The notes under the pieces are model-generated. The model saw nothing but the letters and a program-made list of their open reading frames with translations, was not told the DNA's origin and ran no database searches. From assembly GCA_001695595.3 (NCBI GenBank), contig MBPM02000106.1:62001-126000 (forward strand): DNA of 64,000 nt. Direction: 5' to 3'. Positions 12,478 through 25,752 of the stretch are shown one piece after another. The position numbers and the translations under genes are program-made. This DNA is from Plasmopara viticola (taxonomy: Eukaryota; Oomycota; Peronosporomycetes; Peronosporales; Peronosporaceae). Within the stretch, counting starts at the first letter, position 1; every line of letters starts with the position of its first letter.

Positions 12478-13069
12478 ACCCATTACTACTGTGCAAGCCG
12501 CTGAGACCGCAGGTGGTGATGGTGGTGAGACCGCAGGTGGTGATGGCAGTGTGCTATGGCATCCGTACACATTACATAGACATTCACGGAGCATATAACA
12601 AAGTCTGGGAAGAAATCTTATGTGAGGTTGGTTATCAAGTGAGGTTTGGGCGGCGAACGTGGCGAAGTCGACGGAGGAAAACTATTGGTTGCTAAAAGCA
12701 GAGTGAGAAGTGATATCAAATCGAGAGCTTTTGCGGATTCTTGTCTGGCTGCAGCCCAATTAGTGGTACTCAGCACCAATATCGGGCACACTCCTCTACT
12801 TTTCCTGGGTTTTTAGACGTACAAGTGCAATTTCAACCAATACTTCCAGTGATAATGGGACATTTGGACCTGGATTCTTGGTCTGAAACCATGCAGCCAC
12901 GATTTTCTATACCAATGCATATGTATTTTTGGAGCAATGTAGTTTAATGACGTTGCCGGCCATGCCCCTTACTATTGTGCAAGGCGCTGAGACCGCAGGT
13001 GGTGATGGCAGTGTGCTATGGCATCCGTACACATTACATAGACATTCACGGAGCAAATCTTATGTGAGG
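12478..13069. repeat. direct repeats flanking the inverted LTR copy
   Basis: A block running from CTGTGCAAG to CATTCACGGAGCA occurs at 12,488-12,592 and again at 12,975-13,054, nearly identical, both followed by AATCTTATGTGAGGT. The left copy carries an extra tandem duplication of GAGACCGCAGGTGGTGATGG (24-bp step). The two repeats bracket the minus-strand LTR fragment 12,635-12,962. They are far too long for a target-site duplication and suggest a segmental duplication or recombination around the LTR. Confidence 0.75.
12635..12962 (-). repeat. inverted LTR plus leader fragment
   Basis: Reverse-complement copy of 11,878-12,206 with roughly nine in ten bases matching by eye, 428 bp apart, head-to-head. 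The conserved leader portion (GGCGGCGAACGTGGCGAAGT, 12,650 onward) is better preserved than the LTR copies at 39.3 and 44.5 kb, so this pair is younger than the decayed internal element. Confidence 0.75.
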
Positions 13070-14255
13070 TCGGTCGACAGTTTCGTCTGTAGCCATATTA
13101 TCTATAGAAGCAAAATCAAAAACAGCATTTAATACCCCTCAGTAACAATTCTCGATAGTTTTATAGTGCTATGCAGCGCACGTTGCACATTTATTCGAAC
13201 TGGTAACTTGTCGAGTAGTAAGTGAGCTAGAGTATCGGAAAGAACAAATATGCAGCTGATATAAAGAGGCACACGACGAAGTGATAAAAGTAGTGAAGAC
13301 CTGTCCTTTCTATTCTTGGCGGTGTTTGTGTCTCTTTAGTTTTTATATATTCCAACCCAAAATATCAGATCCATGCTTCACTGCGTCGGGATGGTCCGCC
13401 AGCGTTTGGTCGTTTGATCTGCTCCCGCACATACTCCCTTGAAAAGACCCTTATGCTTAAGTGAATAATAAACATCCTTAGCCCGCAACGTCACCTCTTT
13501 AAGTAACTACTAAAGGTTTCTTAATGACGTCACCCGATGGCTGATGTCATGTATTGTCATTACACGCCTTACCAGTAGATATCAGTGTTACGCCAGTAAA
13601 GCCATCGCTATTTCGTTGATTTGATTGAGCCGATTTTGTTTGTATACCGCAGCTAGACGAGACCATCTTGACAGTAGCGAGTGCCTCTGAACATTTTCAT
13701 AGTCGTCAAAATAGGCGACTATATAAAATGCGAGCAGACCGTGCCCCAAATAACAGTAAAAAAAAGGAACACACAGGAAGCGAACGGCGAAGATTCTTCT
13801 CCTTTTCTTTTCTTTCATGGCATAAGGCGATGGCAGCTAGTAATTTACCCAAAACAACAAAACTTCAAGGTAAAGCGATCATGTCTGGATGCGTCATTTC
13901 AAGAAGCACATCATTGAAACATAATCTAATCTATTTAAATATGGTAATGCTTGTAAACAAGAAGCAGCGCACGGTGTGACGGAGTCGGGGTATATGGAAT
14001 TAGCAGAAATTGCTCAATAAGCTATCGAAATGGATACATTTTCAAGGGTACACGTGATGAGCAAGCCGATCACTGCCGTGCAATTCAAAATTTCCGGGTC
14101 AGTTGCCAAGCAATATTGAGTCGAGTGGAAGTGTTGCAGAGGAAAGGTCTCATCCAGCTCAGGTATGTCAGTGGAATCAATTCACGACATTCATGGTAAC
14201 TTTTTACTTAAAGGTCATCAAAAAGCTTTTATAAGAATCCACAAGAATAAGTCGA
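13070..14255. other. intergenic, no supported gene
   Basis: A frame at 13,668-13,979 (+) encodes 103 codons of basic, low-complexity protein with no domain, signal peptide or RxLR-like motif, and an overlapping minus frame is just as long. I regard both as chance. No repeats were recognised. Confidence 0.35.
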
Positions 14256-14259
14256 GAGA

Positions 14260-14675
14260 CTTTAAGGTTCTTAAAGCTTACTATTCCATTTGAGTTCTTT
14301 CTTCTTGGTTCTTTAAGAAGCTTAATAATGTTTTCAGATGATAATATTACAGAGTAGTGACATCACACTCATTTTAAAGTTTAATATATACAAAGTTGAT
14401 TATTTTAAAAAAATCAATAAAGAAGAAATAAAATATCCTTCAAGCTTACTACTACATCTGAGTTCTTTCTTCTTGATCCTATTAGAAGCTTTAAAATGCC
14501 GTCGTACGATAATATGATATGAGTGACGTCATGCAGTGACATCACACCCAAATTAAGGTCCTAAAAGCTAAATACTATATCCGAGTTCTTTCTTCTTTGT
14601 CCATTAAGAAGCTTAAAAATGTCGTCATACGATAATATCATACGATTGACGTCTTGCAGTGACATCACACCCATT
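14260..14675 (+). repeat. three copies of a ~115-bp direct repeat
   Basis: Copies at about 14,260-14,375, 14,437-14,552 and 14,560-14,675. Each runs from an AAGCTTA / AGCTAAATACT start through GAGTTCTTTCTTCTT and TTAAGAAGCTTAA-like sequence to GACATCACACYCA. Copies 2 and 3 are nearly adjacent; copies 1 and 2 are separated by a 61-bp AT-rich spacer. No coding role is visible. Confidence 0.7.
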
Positions 14676-14746
14676 ATTACTATAAATTGATGCTATATCA
14701 GTAAGCCTTACTGTAATTGTCGCGAATTCAAAACCACTCGATCTAC

Positions 14747-14930
14747 AGGCATACTGAAGCTGCACAAGGCGTAGTCTCAAAAGCACTGATTGTTGCGCGC
14801 TGTCATTGCAGAAGTCTGGTTGCTCAAAACGCATCATTATCTGGCATACTGAAGCATGGAGTTATCTTGATTGCACTGAAAATGGCGCGCTGTCATGGCG
14901 GCAGTTTGGCAGCTCAAACCGCACCACAAA
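14747..14930 (+). repeat. two-copy tandem repeat, ~94-bp period
   Basis: Both copies start GGCATACTGAAGC (14,750 and 14,842 region) and share GCGCGCTGTCAT and a CTCAAAMCGCA block. Open reading continues through both copies in two plus frames, but the products have no recognisable domain. Confidence 0.55.
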
Positions 14931-15199
14931 ACTGGTTCCCATAAAATATTTCAAGCGAGTTGGTCGCCAATGTCCCGTCTTTGTTACGACGAACGAACTT
15001 GACGCAAATTCCAAAGTCCGTCTGCACCTTAATGGTATGTGGCGATTTCAAAATACAGCTTATTAATCAGGTAGAAAAAAACCTTAATTCTTTTAATGTC
15101 TCATTTGTGATTAAACAAAACGGGTTTAGCATATCTTTAGCGATTTTTGTAACATCGAGACCCGAACGTCGAAGTAAAAAAGCTTAAACGTACTATAGC

Positions 15200-16110
15200 G
15201 GCACTAGTCGTGATCCTTTAGAAACGTTTTTTGAGGTGCTCACTGCGCTCGACCTTCAAGAATCAGAAGCATTCTTAATCATACCACTAGTGACAATCTC
15301 GCGTTGCATGTCCCACGAGTATGAGCCATCCGCGCATGTAAAATGATATCGCGTGTAAAGGTTTTCATGGAGACTGGCCATCAGCCAAATTAGACGTCAC
15401 AACCACTTGACTTGAGCGTTTTCCCGCATATTGCATGTACGCACCGTCATAAGCAGCTTAAACTTTCCGCTTTTTCTAATATGCTGTAAGAAGAGTAGAT
15501 TTGTGTTCACCTTCGGCACGTCAAGTGCGTCACTGATTTCCATCTCGCGCAACTAAACAATAGGCAAAACTACTTGATCTAGGATGGTTTCCACACCCGA
15601 AGTTGTATCCTTGCTACCATCGATCACCGAAAGCTTGCTGTCGTCTTGCTCGTTAAGCAAAGCAAATTTGGGCTTGTCATTACAAAGGTTGTAACTTCCA
15701 TTAGCCACAATTTCGAGCATATGTCTGCCTGTTTGAAATCCACACTCTAGCGAGAAAGCAAACGCAATACAGTTGTACTTGAAGTTGATATAGGCTCACC
15801 AGAGTACGTTGTTGGTTCCAAATGCACGAGCTTGGCGCCGCGTCGAACACCTCGATTAACATAGTCTTGCTGAGTTCAACTCTATGTTGCCGTATGTCCA
15901 CGTTTTTCTCAGTACGTAGACCGTCGTGACTTCCGCTATGACGTAAGTGCTATACTGCGTCATCAGTCTTGTAACTGGAGCACTTTTACCAATCCGCTTG
16001 ATTTCTCGTTTGGCGCACCCTAACAACATCTTACGTGCGTAGATCTGAGCTGCACATCTCTTAATTTTGCTCGACAATCTAATTGCTCTTAGATGACTGC
16101 ATCCACACAG
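15200..16110 (-). pseudogene. Ty1/copia gag-protease relic
   Basis: Read on the minus strand, several frames broken by stops resemble the end of gag followed by the aspartic-protease / GAG-pre-integrase region of a Ty1/copia polyprotein. The best block, about 15,430-15,730, has a CNDK segment, an acidic stretch, VIDGS (like the usual LGDG-type strand) and DALDVPKVNTNLLF, which matches the DVLYVPxLxxNLLS-type signature of this region. The upstream block 15,856-16,113 is basic and gag-like. At least two in-frame stops and frame changes break it, and reverse transcriptase and RNase H are absent. The family call rests on the DVPKVNTNLL-type motif. Confidence 0.55.
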
Positions 16111-16439
16111 CAACGATTTTGTCCTCCATTTCTACTACAGTGCTTGACCACAAGACATTTACATTCTTTTGTAGCTACATATCCGAGCTGGATGTGGCTA
16201 CAAGATAGTAATAGAAAATAAATGAACAACGATGTCACCGGTGCTTTTGGTGGTGTCAATTGTTGCTGGGTTGTGGACGCGAGGCGGCTGGGCTAAAAAG
16301 TAAGAAGCGTCTGCACTTATTCGTCAGTCATCAGCGCTCTCTAACTATTTAGCTTTTGTAGAGCCGTTGCTATTTTCTCCAATTTATCCATTCTTGTCAT
16401 TTTCTAGTGTCCAACGCTACTAATAAGACCAAATCCATT

Positions 16440-18520
16440 TATCGATCGAAATCGTTCGTAGTTATGGAATAGACAAAGATGAGACCGGAGAAAATTGTAA
16501 ATAATAAAAAGGTTTGATGTAGTCTGTAGAAGAAAATTGAACAAAACTTAGCTAAAAAGTGTTTGAGTTTATTTGTAGCTCTATAAGTGAAGGAATCATT
16601 GCGAGCTAAAAAGTGTTTGAGTTTATTTGTAGCTCTATAAGTGAAGGAATCATTGCGAGATACCTCTAGATTCCGGATGAACATTGATCTCGCTTGTTTG
16701 GAAAGTGGTGTAAGTATTTGCTAGCTTCGGACACGATACGGCTGTACTTGAGAATAGTTCTAGTAGCGACTGAGCTTTGGTATCCAGTTGTCTATCCTTT
16801 TGAAAAAAAACTGTATCGATTGAGTCGAAGCGGAAGGGAATATTTGTTCAATTGTATATCTTGTATTTGTTGATTTATCATCCCAGTACGTCTAGCTTCT
16901 TCTGATAACAAGTTCTTGTTTAGACGTTTGTGCTCATAAAATGGTTACATAGGACTGGTCGCCACTCGCCTGTCGTTTAAGATAAAATAGGTAACGGCTG
17001 TGGTGTGGTTGCAAGGAACATTTGTTCATCTACCTGCCTGAAGTTTCAGCGCAATACGTCTAGTTTTCTTCGTAATTTCAGTGCTTGCCAAGGCATCTGT
17101 ACTCTCCAAAGTTATTAGCTAGCTATTTCAAGCGTGCAAAGCATCATTGGTAAGGTAGAATTGATTAATCGGCCACAAGACATTTGGGATTACTTGTATG
17201 TATATTATTGAGTAGGTTATGACCGGAATGATTGTAGCTTTCAAAAACGATTTGATGTATTCTGCACGCATTGCCGGTAATTGTCGCAAAGCGGCTGTCC
17301 TCGTCCGAAAATAGGTAGTGACTGTGCCTTGGTCACCAGCCATCGGCGTCCACAAAAGATTTGGAATATGTTAAAACATTATGGCAAAGGTGTCGGTGAT
17401 TATGTATTGGATTATTGCTGGATCTTTTGGAGGATTCAGTCAAGTTCAAGACGTCTGTGCTCTTTAAATGACACACTAATTAATAATTTGTAGGCAAAAA
17501 TAGTCGCAATTATGGTCAAGCTGATTGGTTCCGGCCTCAACATGTTTAAGTTCATCGATAGCTTTATTACAAAACGAATTGCTGAATGTGTTTCTTAGAT
17601 TCTGGATGAACAACGATTTCCATTAATTTTAAAGTGGTGCCAGTATTTGCTTCCTTTGGACGCGATGCGGCTGTGCTTGATTACAATTTTCGAAACAACT
17701 AAGGTTTGGTATCCAGTCGTCTATTCTTTTGAAAGAATTATTATCGTTTAGTTGTAGCGGAACGGGATATGTGTTCATTTGTGCAACTTGTACTTGTTAA
17801 TTTATCACCGCAATACGTCGAGCTCCTTATGTAAATTAGTGCTTTGTTAAGGCGTTTGTGCCCATGAAATGGTTTCTTAAGTCTGGTCGCTACTTGCCTG
17901 TCTTCTAAAGAAAATGGGCAACGGTTGAGGTGTAGTTGCAAGGTACATCTGTTCATCGGTTTCTCTGAGCTATCAAAGCAATATGTCTAATTGTCTCCGT
18001 AATTTCAGTGCTTGCCAAAGAATGCTCCAATCACCGCGGTCAACTTGGCGAACGCCATTAAAAAGATGCGACCGAACTCGGCTCCGGGTATGGACGGAGC
18101 ATATGTGCTTTTCAAAAGAATCAATTAGCTAATTTTATCGTGCAAAGCGTCACTGGTAAGGCCGAATTGCTAAATCGACCACAAGACATTTAGGATCGTT
18201 TGTAGTGGAAAATTCGACCAGGTTATGACCGAAAAATGATTATAGATTACGAAAACGCATAAGTATATTCTGCACGCATTACTAGTACTTGTCGTGAGGT
18301 GGCTGTTCTCGTCTGGATATTCGACTGCATCTGTGCCTTGACCACAAATCATCTACGTAAAAAAAAGGAAGGTGATCAATAGGCAAGTCAAAGGTGTCGA
18401 TGTTTATATGAAGTGTTGATTTCGCTGTCAAACGTACTGATTGTTTTGTAATGTCAGTGCTGGATAGGGCGTCTGTGCTTTCAAAAGACCCGATACTTGA
18501 TAACGCGTGGGTACGATTTT
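16440..18520 (+). repeat. satellite A, ~910-bp higher-order repeat, plus-oriented block
   Basis: Diverged tandem array. The anchor GCGTGCAAAGC occurs at about 17,130 and 18,140 in this orientation, about 1 kb apart. Other landmarks of the unit are GTGGTGTCAGTATTTGC, CAATACGTCTAG and GCGTCTGTGCTC. Short open frames here repeat the same peptide shadows and are not genes. No promoter or coding gene was seen. Confidence 0.85.
16551..16658 (+). repeat. perfect 54-bp tandem duplication
   Basis: The segment starting GCTAAAAAGTGTTTGAG at 16,551 is followed immediately by an identical copy from 16,605. It lies inside satellite A, whose other copies differ from one another widely, so the perfect pair must be a recent local duplication or an assembly artefact. 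Confidence 0.9.
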
Positions 18521-21500
18521 GCTTTGAATTGCTTTTGTGCCTCGCATCAATTTTTTAAAGTTATCAAGCTATAGATGAACCCAAACATCGTTTAGCCGGA
18601 GCTCATTCAATACGACCTTAATCGTGACTAATTTCACATACAAATTGGCAAGTATTATATCTTTAAAATCACGACGCCTTAGCCAGCAGTGAATGTACAG
18701 GAGAATTCATACGTTTAACAGCGAAATTACCACAAGAGAAACAACGACACCTTTGTCGCCACTACTTAACACCTACCGATTCTTTTGTGGGCGCAGATGA
18801 GTTGTGATCAAAGCACAGACGCTGCCGAATCTCCGGACTGGAACAGCCGCCTCGCGATAAATACTGACAATGCGTGCAAAGCGCATCGATGCGTCTTTAA
18901 ATTCACCAAACATTTATGGATACAACCTAGTCAGTAATATAAGTACAAGGGATCCAAATGTTATGTGACCAATTTTTAAAATTTGACCTTTCAATGACGC
19001 TTTGCACGCTTGTAAATAACAGACGCCTTAAAAAGCACCAAAACTATAAAAGACGCCTTAAAAAGCACTAACATTACGAAGAAAGCTTGACGTATTGCAT
19101 CGACGAATCGACACAACAGATGAACAAATATTCATATTTCACGGCGATGAATTTCAATTCTTCTCGAAAGACAGGCGAGTGGCGATCAGTGTCTACTTAC
19201 AATTTTATGAGCATAAAAACTTTAGCAAGCACTAATTCACCGAAGAACCATAACGTGTTGTGTCGACAGATCAGCAAATACTAGTTAAACAAATGAACAC
19301 ATACTCCTTCAGCTACTGCTCAATCAATACTAGGTCCCACAAAAGGATTTAAGACGTATAACTAATGCCCAGTCATTGCTAAAATTGCAACCTAGCATAG
19401 CCACTCCGCGTCCACACGCAACATTAAATTGACACCACTGTAAAATCGAGCGAGATTACTGTTAAAAATACCCTGCACCAAATATTTAAGTAATAATATT
19501 GCAGATGAACTCAGACATCTTGCGGTCGGAGCTAATGGATTTGACCAAAATCGTGACGTATTACACCCACGCGCTAGCTAGTACTTATCCTTTGCAGACG
19601 ACTTAGTCATCATTGAAATCTCGAACACAACAGATAAACATTGACACCTTTGCTGCTTCTACATACCACCCACCATTTTTTTGTGGGCGCAGATGAATTG
19701 TGATTTAGGCACAGAGGCTGCCAAATTTTTCGCGACAAATACCGGCAACACGTGCAGAACACACCAATTCGTTTTTTGATATCTACAATTGGTTTTTGGT
19801 CATAACCTAGTCAATAATCCAACTACAAGCGATCCCAGATGTCTTGTAGCCGATTCATATATTTGACCTTACCTATGACGCTTTGCACGCTTAAAGCAGC
19901 TACTTGATTACTTCGGAAGGCACAGATCTCTCAACAAGCATTGAAAATACGGAGAAAACTAGACGTGTTGCGTTGGTAACTTAGATATACAGATAAACAA
20001 ATATCCCTTGCAACCAAACTTCAACCAATATCCATTTTTTCTAAGAAGATAGGCGAGCGGCAATCAGAACCAAGTGACACAGTTTGAGCACAATGGCCTT
20101 AACAGGCACCACTCTACAGAAGAATTGAGACGTATTTCGATGACAAATAAAAAAAAACTGATTGAAGAAGAAATATATCTCCTTCAGCTTCAACTCATTT
20201 AATACTGTTTCTTCTAAATATATAGACGACTGGAGACCAAAGCTTAATTTTTACTCATATTAAGATCAAGCCTAGCCGCATCGTGTTCACAAGCAACAAA
20301 TACTGACACCACTATGAAAGAAAAAGACGAGATCGTTGTTTATTCGGAATCTTACGGTACCCCGAACCAATTCTCATAATGATAAAGTGACCTGTATATG
20401 AACTTAAACAGCTTACGACTGGAGCTTATCAATTTGACCAAATTCGTGACGTTATTCACTATACGTTAGCTTGACCGTGTCTCTTGAAGAGCACAGACGC
20501 CTTTGCCATCACTTAAATTACAGACACACACATCCATAAGTGTTGCAGCGAAACTAACCTAACAGACAAACACCGACACCTCTGCCGCACCGCTTTATAA
20601 CCAACCAATTTTTCTGTGCGCAGATTAAGAGTGATCAAGGGAGACTTGTTACCGAAAAACTGACGAAGATAGCTGCCTAGCGACATTTATCGGCAATGCA
20701 ACCCAAATACATAGAAGCGTTATTAATTCTATCATCATTTTCGGTAACAACTTTGTCAACAATATAATTACATTCAAACTTAAATGTCTTGTGGCCTATT
20801 TGTGAATTTTTCTGTATTACTGAGGCTTTGCGCACTAAAAATAGTTAATTTATTCCTTGGGAGAGCACAGACGACTTTGCAAGCTCTTATTTCACAGAGA
20901 AAACGAGACGTATTGCGTAGATAGCCAAGAAAATGCTGTTCGAAAAGATGACCAAATATCCAGGCCAATCACAAGTCAACCAAAACTAGTTCTCCTTAAA
21001 GAACAGGTGAGTGACGACCAGAGTGTACGAATATAAATATATACTAATTCTCACAAACAAGCTCAGCCGCATCGCGTCCAAAGGTAGCAAATACTGACAC
21101 TACTTTAAAAACAAGCGAAATTTTTGTTCATTCGGAATCACGATGTACTTCGCAGGAATCATTTCAGCAATAAAGCTACAGATGACCTACAAAATCTGTC
21201 GGCCGAATAAGCAGTTTGACAATAATTGTGACGTTTTTTTAACCCACGCTAGCCTGTACTGTAACCTTTGAAGAGCACAGACGCCATAGTAATCGCTTCA
21301 ATTACAGAAGATTCCATACGTGTAGCAGCAAAACTAACACAGCACATAAACACCGATACCTTTCCCGCGCCTTTTCAAACATACCAATTCTATTGTACGC
21401 AGATAAGGGGCGATCAAGGCAAAGTTGTTGACAAAATTACTGACAAGGACAGCTGCCTTGCGACAAGTACCGGCAATGCATACTGAATACATTGTAGCAT

Positions 21501-24500
21501 TTTTTTTAAATCCTATAATCATTTTTGGTGACAACTGAGTCAATAACACAATAACATTCTAACTCAGATGGCTTGTGGCCGATAAATGAAGTTTGATTTA
21601 CCACTGACGCTTTGAACGTTAAAAAATGATAGCTTTCTCAGGAAAGCATAGACGCCTTCGCAAGCACTGAAATCACAGAAAAAACAACACTTGTTGCGTT
21701 GACAGCCTAGCAAATGGTGTTCGAAAAGATGACCAAATATCGCTATCTACCACAACGATCTCAAAACCAATTACCCATAAAGGACTGGCAAATTTTGACC
21801 AGAGTCTACGTAAATTTCATAAAAGTCTTAGCAAGAACTAGTTTTCGGAAGAAGCTTGAGATATTTCGATGATAAATCAACAAATACGAGTTAAACAAAC
21901 GAGCACATATCCCCTTCAGCTACAACTCAATCAATACTGTTTCTTATAAAAGGATTGGCGACTGGATACTAAAGCTCGATTGTTACTAAAGTTGTGGCAA
22001 AGCACAGTCGCATTACGTCCAAAGGTAGCAAATACTGACACCACTTTAAGAACAAGCGAGATTGTTGTTCATTCGGAATCGAGAGCTACCTCGTAGTAAT
22101 TGATTCAGAAATAGAGCTACAGATGGCCTGCATCAATTCTTTTAACCATAAAGACTCGAACATCATGCGGCTGGAAAAAAAAGGGGGGGGGCTAATCAAT
22201 TTATATAGAATTGCGATGCTTCTTAATCCCACGTTAGCCTGTTATATGTGTTCTGGAGAGCCATACGCCTTTTTGGTCACTTAATTTACCGAAGAGTCCA
22301 TACGCGTATCAGCGAAACTAACACACCGACAACTTTGCCGCACATTTTGACCGCCTACCATTTTTTTTTGCGCAAGTAAAGGGTGACCAAGGCAAAGTTG
22401 TTCTTAAATATACTGACGAGGACAGCCGCCTCGCGACAAATATTGATAACCATACAGAATACATCGAAGCGTTGCAAAATTCTGTAAATGTTTTCGGCGT
22501 CAAACTAGTCAATAATATTATAACATTCAAACCAAAATATCTTGTGGCTGATACTTCACCACTGACGCTTTGCACGCAATATATATATATATATTTCGTA
22601 GCAAAGCACTGACGCCTTCGCAAGCACTGAAGTCACAGAGGAAACAAGAGGCATTGCGTTGACAGCCCAGCAAACGCTGTCCGAAAAGACGACCACATAT
22701 CCCTATCTTCCACAACTTAACCAAAAGCAATTACCGATAAACGACAGGCAAGTTGTGACCAGTCTACGATTATTTTTATGAACATAAATGTCTTAGTTTG
22801 TACTCATTTTCAGAAGAAACGAGACGTATTGTGGTGATCAATCATTAAATACTAGTTGAAAAAACGAGCACATATGCCCTTCAGGTACAATTTAATAAAC
22901 CTTTCAATTTATAAAAGGATAGACGACTTGGTTGTTGCTTAAATTGTGATCTAGCACAGCCGCATCGCGTCGAAAGATAGCAAATACTGACATTACATTA
23001 AAAACAAGCGAGATTGTTGTTCATTCGGAAGCTAGAGGTACTTCGTATTAATCGTTTCAGAACTAGAGCTACAGATGGCCTGCATTAAATTTCTTTAATA
23101 ATAAAGACTCAAGCATCTTGCGGCCGGAGCTAATCAATTTGACCATTATTGCGACGTTTTTATCCCCATATAAGCCTGTTATATGTGTTTTGAAGAGCCA
23201 GACGCCTTTGTAATCACTTAATGTACAGAAGAATCCAGACGTGTATCAGCGAAACTAACACACTGACAACTTTGCCGCACATTTTGACCACCTACCAATT
23301 TTTTGTGCGCAAATTAAGGGTGATCAAGGCAGAGCTGTTATTCAATTTACTGACGAGGACAGCCGCTTCGCGACAAATGCCGACAATGCATTCAGAATAC
23401 ATCGAAGCGTTTATGAATTACATAATTTCTGTGTTGACAGCTTGTCAAGATTATAATTACATTCAATCTCAAATGTCTTGTGGCCGATAAATAAGGTTGC
23501 TTTTCCACAACGCTTTGCACGCTAAGTCAGCTTATAGATTTTTTAGGAATGAATGAACGCCTTCGCGGGAACTTAAATTACAAAGAAAACAAGACGCGTT
23601 GCGTTGACAGCCCAGCAAACGCTGGTTGAAAAGATGACCAAATATCCATATCTACCATATCCAATTACCCATAAAAGACAGGCGAGTAGCGAACAGAGTC
23701 TACTTATATTTTTATGAGCACAAACACCTTAGCAAGCCATAATTATCAAAAGAAGAGAGAGGTATTGTGGTGATAAATCAACAAATACTAGTTGAACAAT
23801 TGAGCACATATCCTCTTCAGCTGCAACTTAATAAATACTGCTCATTTAAAAAGAGCAGTATGTGATCAAGCACAGCCGCATCGCGTCAACGAGCAACCAA
23901 TGCTGGCACCACTTAAAATAAGGCGAGACCGTTGCTTATTCGGAACCTAAACTTACCATGCACAATTTTTTTTGTAATAAAGCTACAGATGAACTCAAGC
24001 ATCTAACGGCCGGAGGTATTCAATTTTACCAAAATCGTGACAAATTTCGCCCACGCGTTAGCTAGTACAGTGTCTTTAAAGAGCACAGACGCCTTAGTCA
24101 TCACTTATACTAAAAACGAATCCATACAAGTAGCAGCGAAACTAATACAACGTCACCATTGCCGCACCTTTATTTACACATTTCCATTCATCTGTGCGCA
24201 GATGAGGTGCGATCAAGACACAGTTGTTACCGAATTTATTGACGAAGACAGCCGCCTTGAGACAAATATTGGCAATGCGTGCAGAATACACCAATGCATT
24301 TTCGAAATCTATAATCATTTTCGGTCATGACAAGCGTGTTCCCAAATGCCTTAGTCCGATTGATAAGTTTGACCTTACCAGTGACGCTTTGCACGCTAGA
24401 AAAAACTATTGGATTCCTTTGAAGAGCACAGACGCCTTTGAAAGCAATGAAATTACAAAGATATCACGACGCATTGCGTTGACAGCCCAGAAAATGCTGT

Positions 24501-25752
24501 ACGAAAAGATGACCTAAAATATCTATCAACCACAACTCAAAAAAACAATTATCCAGAAAAGACAGGCGAGTGACCACCAGAGTCGACTTAAAGTTTTATG
24601 AGCATGGTCGCCTTCACCAGCCATAATTTTCAGATGAAGCGAGACGTATTGTGGTGAAAAATCAACAAATTTTAGTTGAACAATTGAGCACATATTCCCT
24701 TCAGCTACAACTCAATAAATATTTTTTCTTTTAAAAAGATCTACGACTGGATACTAAAGCTCGGTTATTACTCAAATTGTAAACAAGCACAGCCGCATCG
24801 CGTCCAAACGTGGCAAATACAGACACCACAAAGAAAAAAGGCGAGATCGTTGTTCATATAGTACCATGCATAGTAATAAGCTACAGATGACTCCAAACAT
24901 CGTGCGACCAGAGCTAATCAATTTGGTTTGAATTGTGACGTTTTTTTCTTCACGTCTGACTCTACTGTGTCATCTAAAAAGCACAGACGTCGTAGGCATT
25001 ATTAAAACTACCAAAAGATCCATACTCACAGCAGCAAAACTTATAAAGCAGATAAATACCGACACCTTTGCCACAACTACTTTACACATATCAAATCTTT
25101 CGTGGGCGTCGATGACTAATGATAAAGGCGCAGTTGCCACCAATTTTTCGGACAAGGGCGGCCGCTTCGAGACAAATACCGGCAATGCGTGTAGAATACA
25201 CCAATGCGTTTTCGGAATGTATAATCATTTTCGGTCATGACCAAGTCAAAAATATAACTACAAGTGATCCCAAATGTTTCATAACCGATTGGGAGATCTG
25301 ATCTTACCAGTGACGCTTTGCACGCTAGAAATAGCTATCTGATTCCTTAGAAGAGCACAGATGCCTTTGAAAGCTCTGAAAATACAAAGAGAACACGACG
25401 CATTGCGTTGACAGCCCAGAAAATGCTGTACGAAAAGATGACCAAAAATATCTATTTACCACAACTCAAAAAGACCAATTATCCATAAAAGACGGGCGAG
25501 TGGCGAAAAGAGTCTGCTTTTATTTTTACGAGCATGAACATCTTAGCAAGCATTAAATATAGAAAGAAGAGAGACGTATTGTGGTGATAAAACAATAAAT
25601 ACTAGTTGAACAAACAAGCATATATTCTCTTCAGCTACAACTCAATAAATACTGTTTCTTTATAAAGGATAGACGTAAGCACAGTTGTTGCTCAAATTGT
25701 GATCAAGCACAGTCACATCGCGTCAAGAATTAACCAATACTGACACCATTTT
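18520..25752 (-). repeat. satellite A, minus-oriented block
   Basis: The same unit in reverse complement. The anchor GCTTTGCACGCT (or a close variant) occurs near 18,990, 19,880, 20,825, 21,606, 22,566, 23,508, 24,382 and 25,312, giving spacings of about 780 to 960 bp. Inside each unit, AAGCACAGACGCCTT-type blocks recur two or three times, showing that the ~910-bp unit is itself made of related ~170-200-bp monomers. A short (AT)n run lies near 22,580 and an A8G9 run near 22,180. No genes. Confidence 0.9.

Noticed and set aside
13668..13979. Possible secreted effector gene
   Set aside because: No signal peptide, no RxLR-dEER or LxLFLAK-type motif, and no neighbouring support. I found no convincing effector elsewhere in the window.
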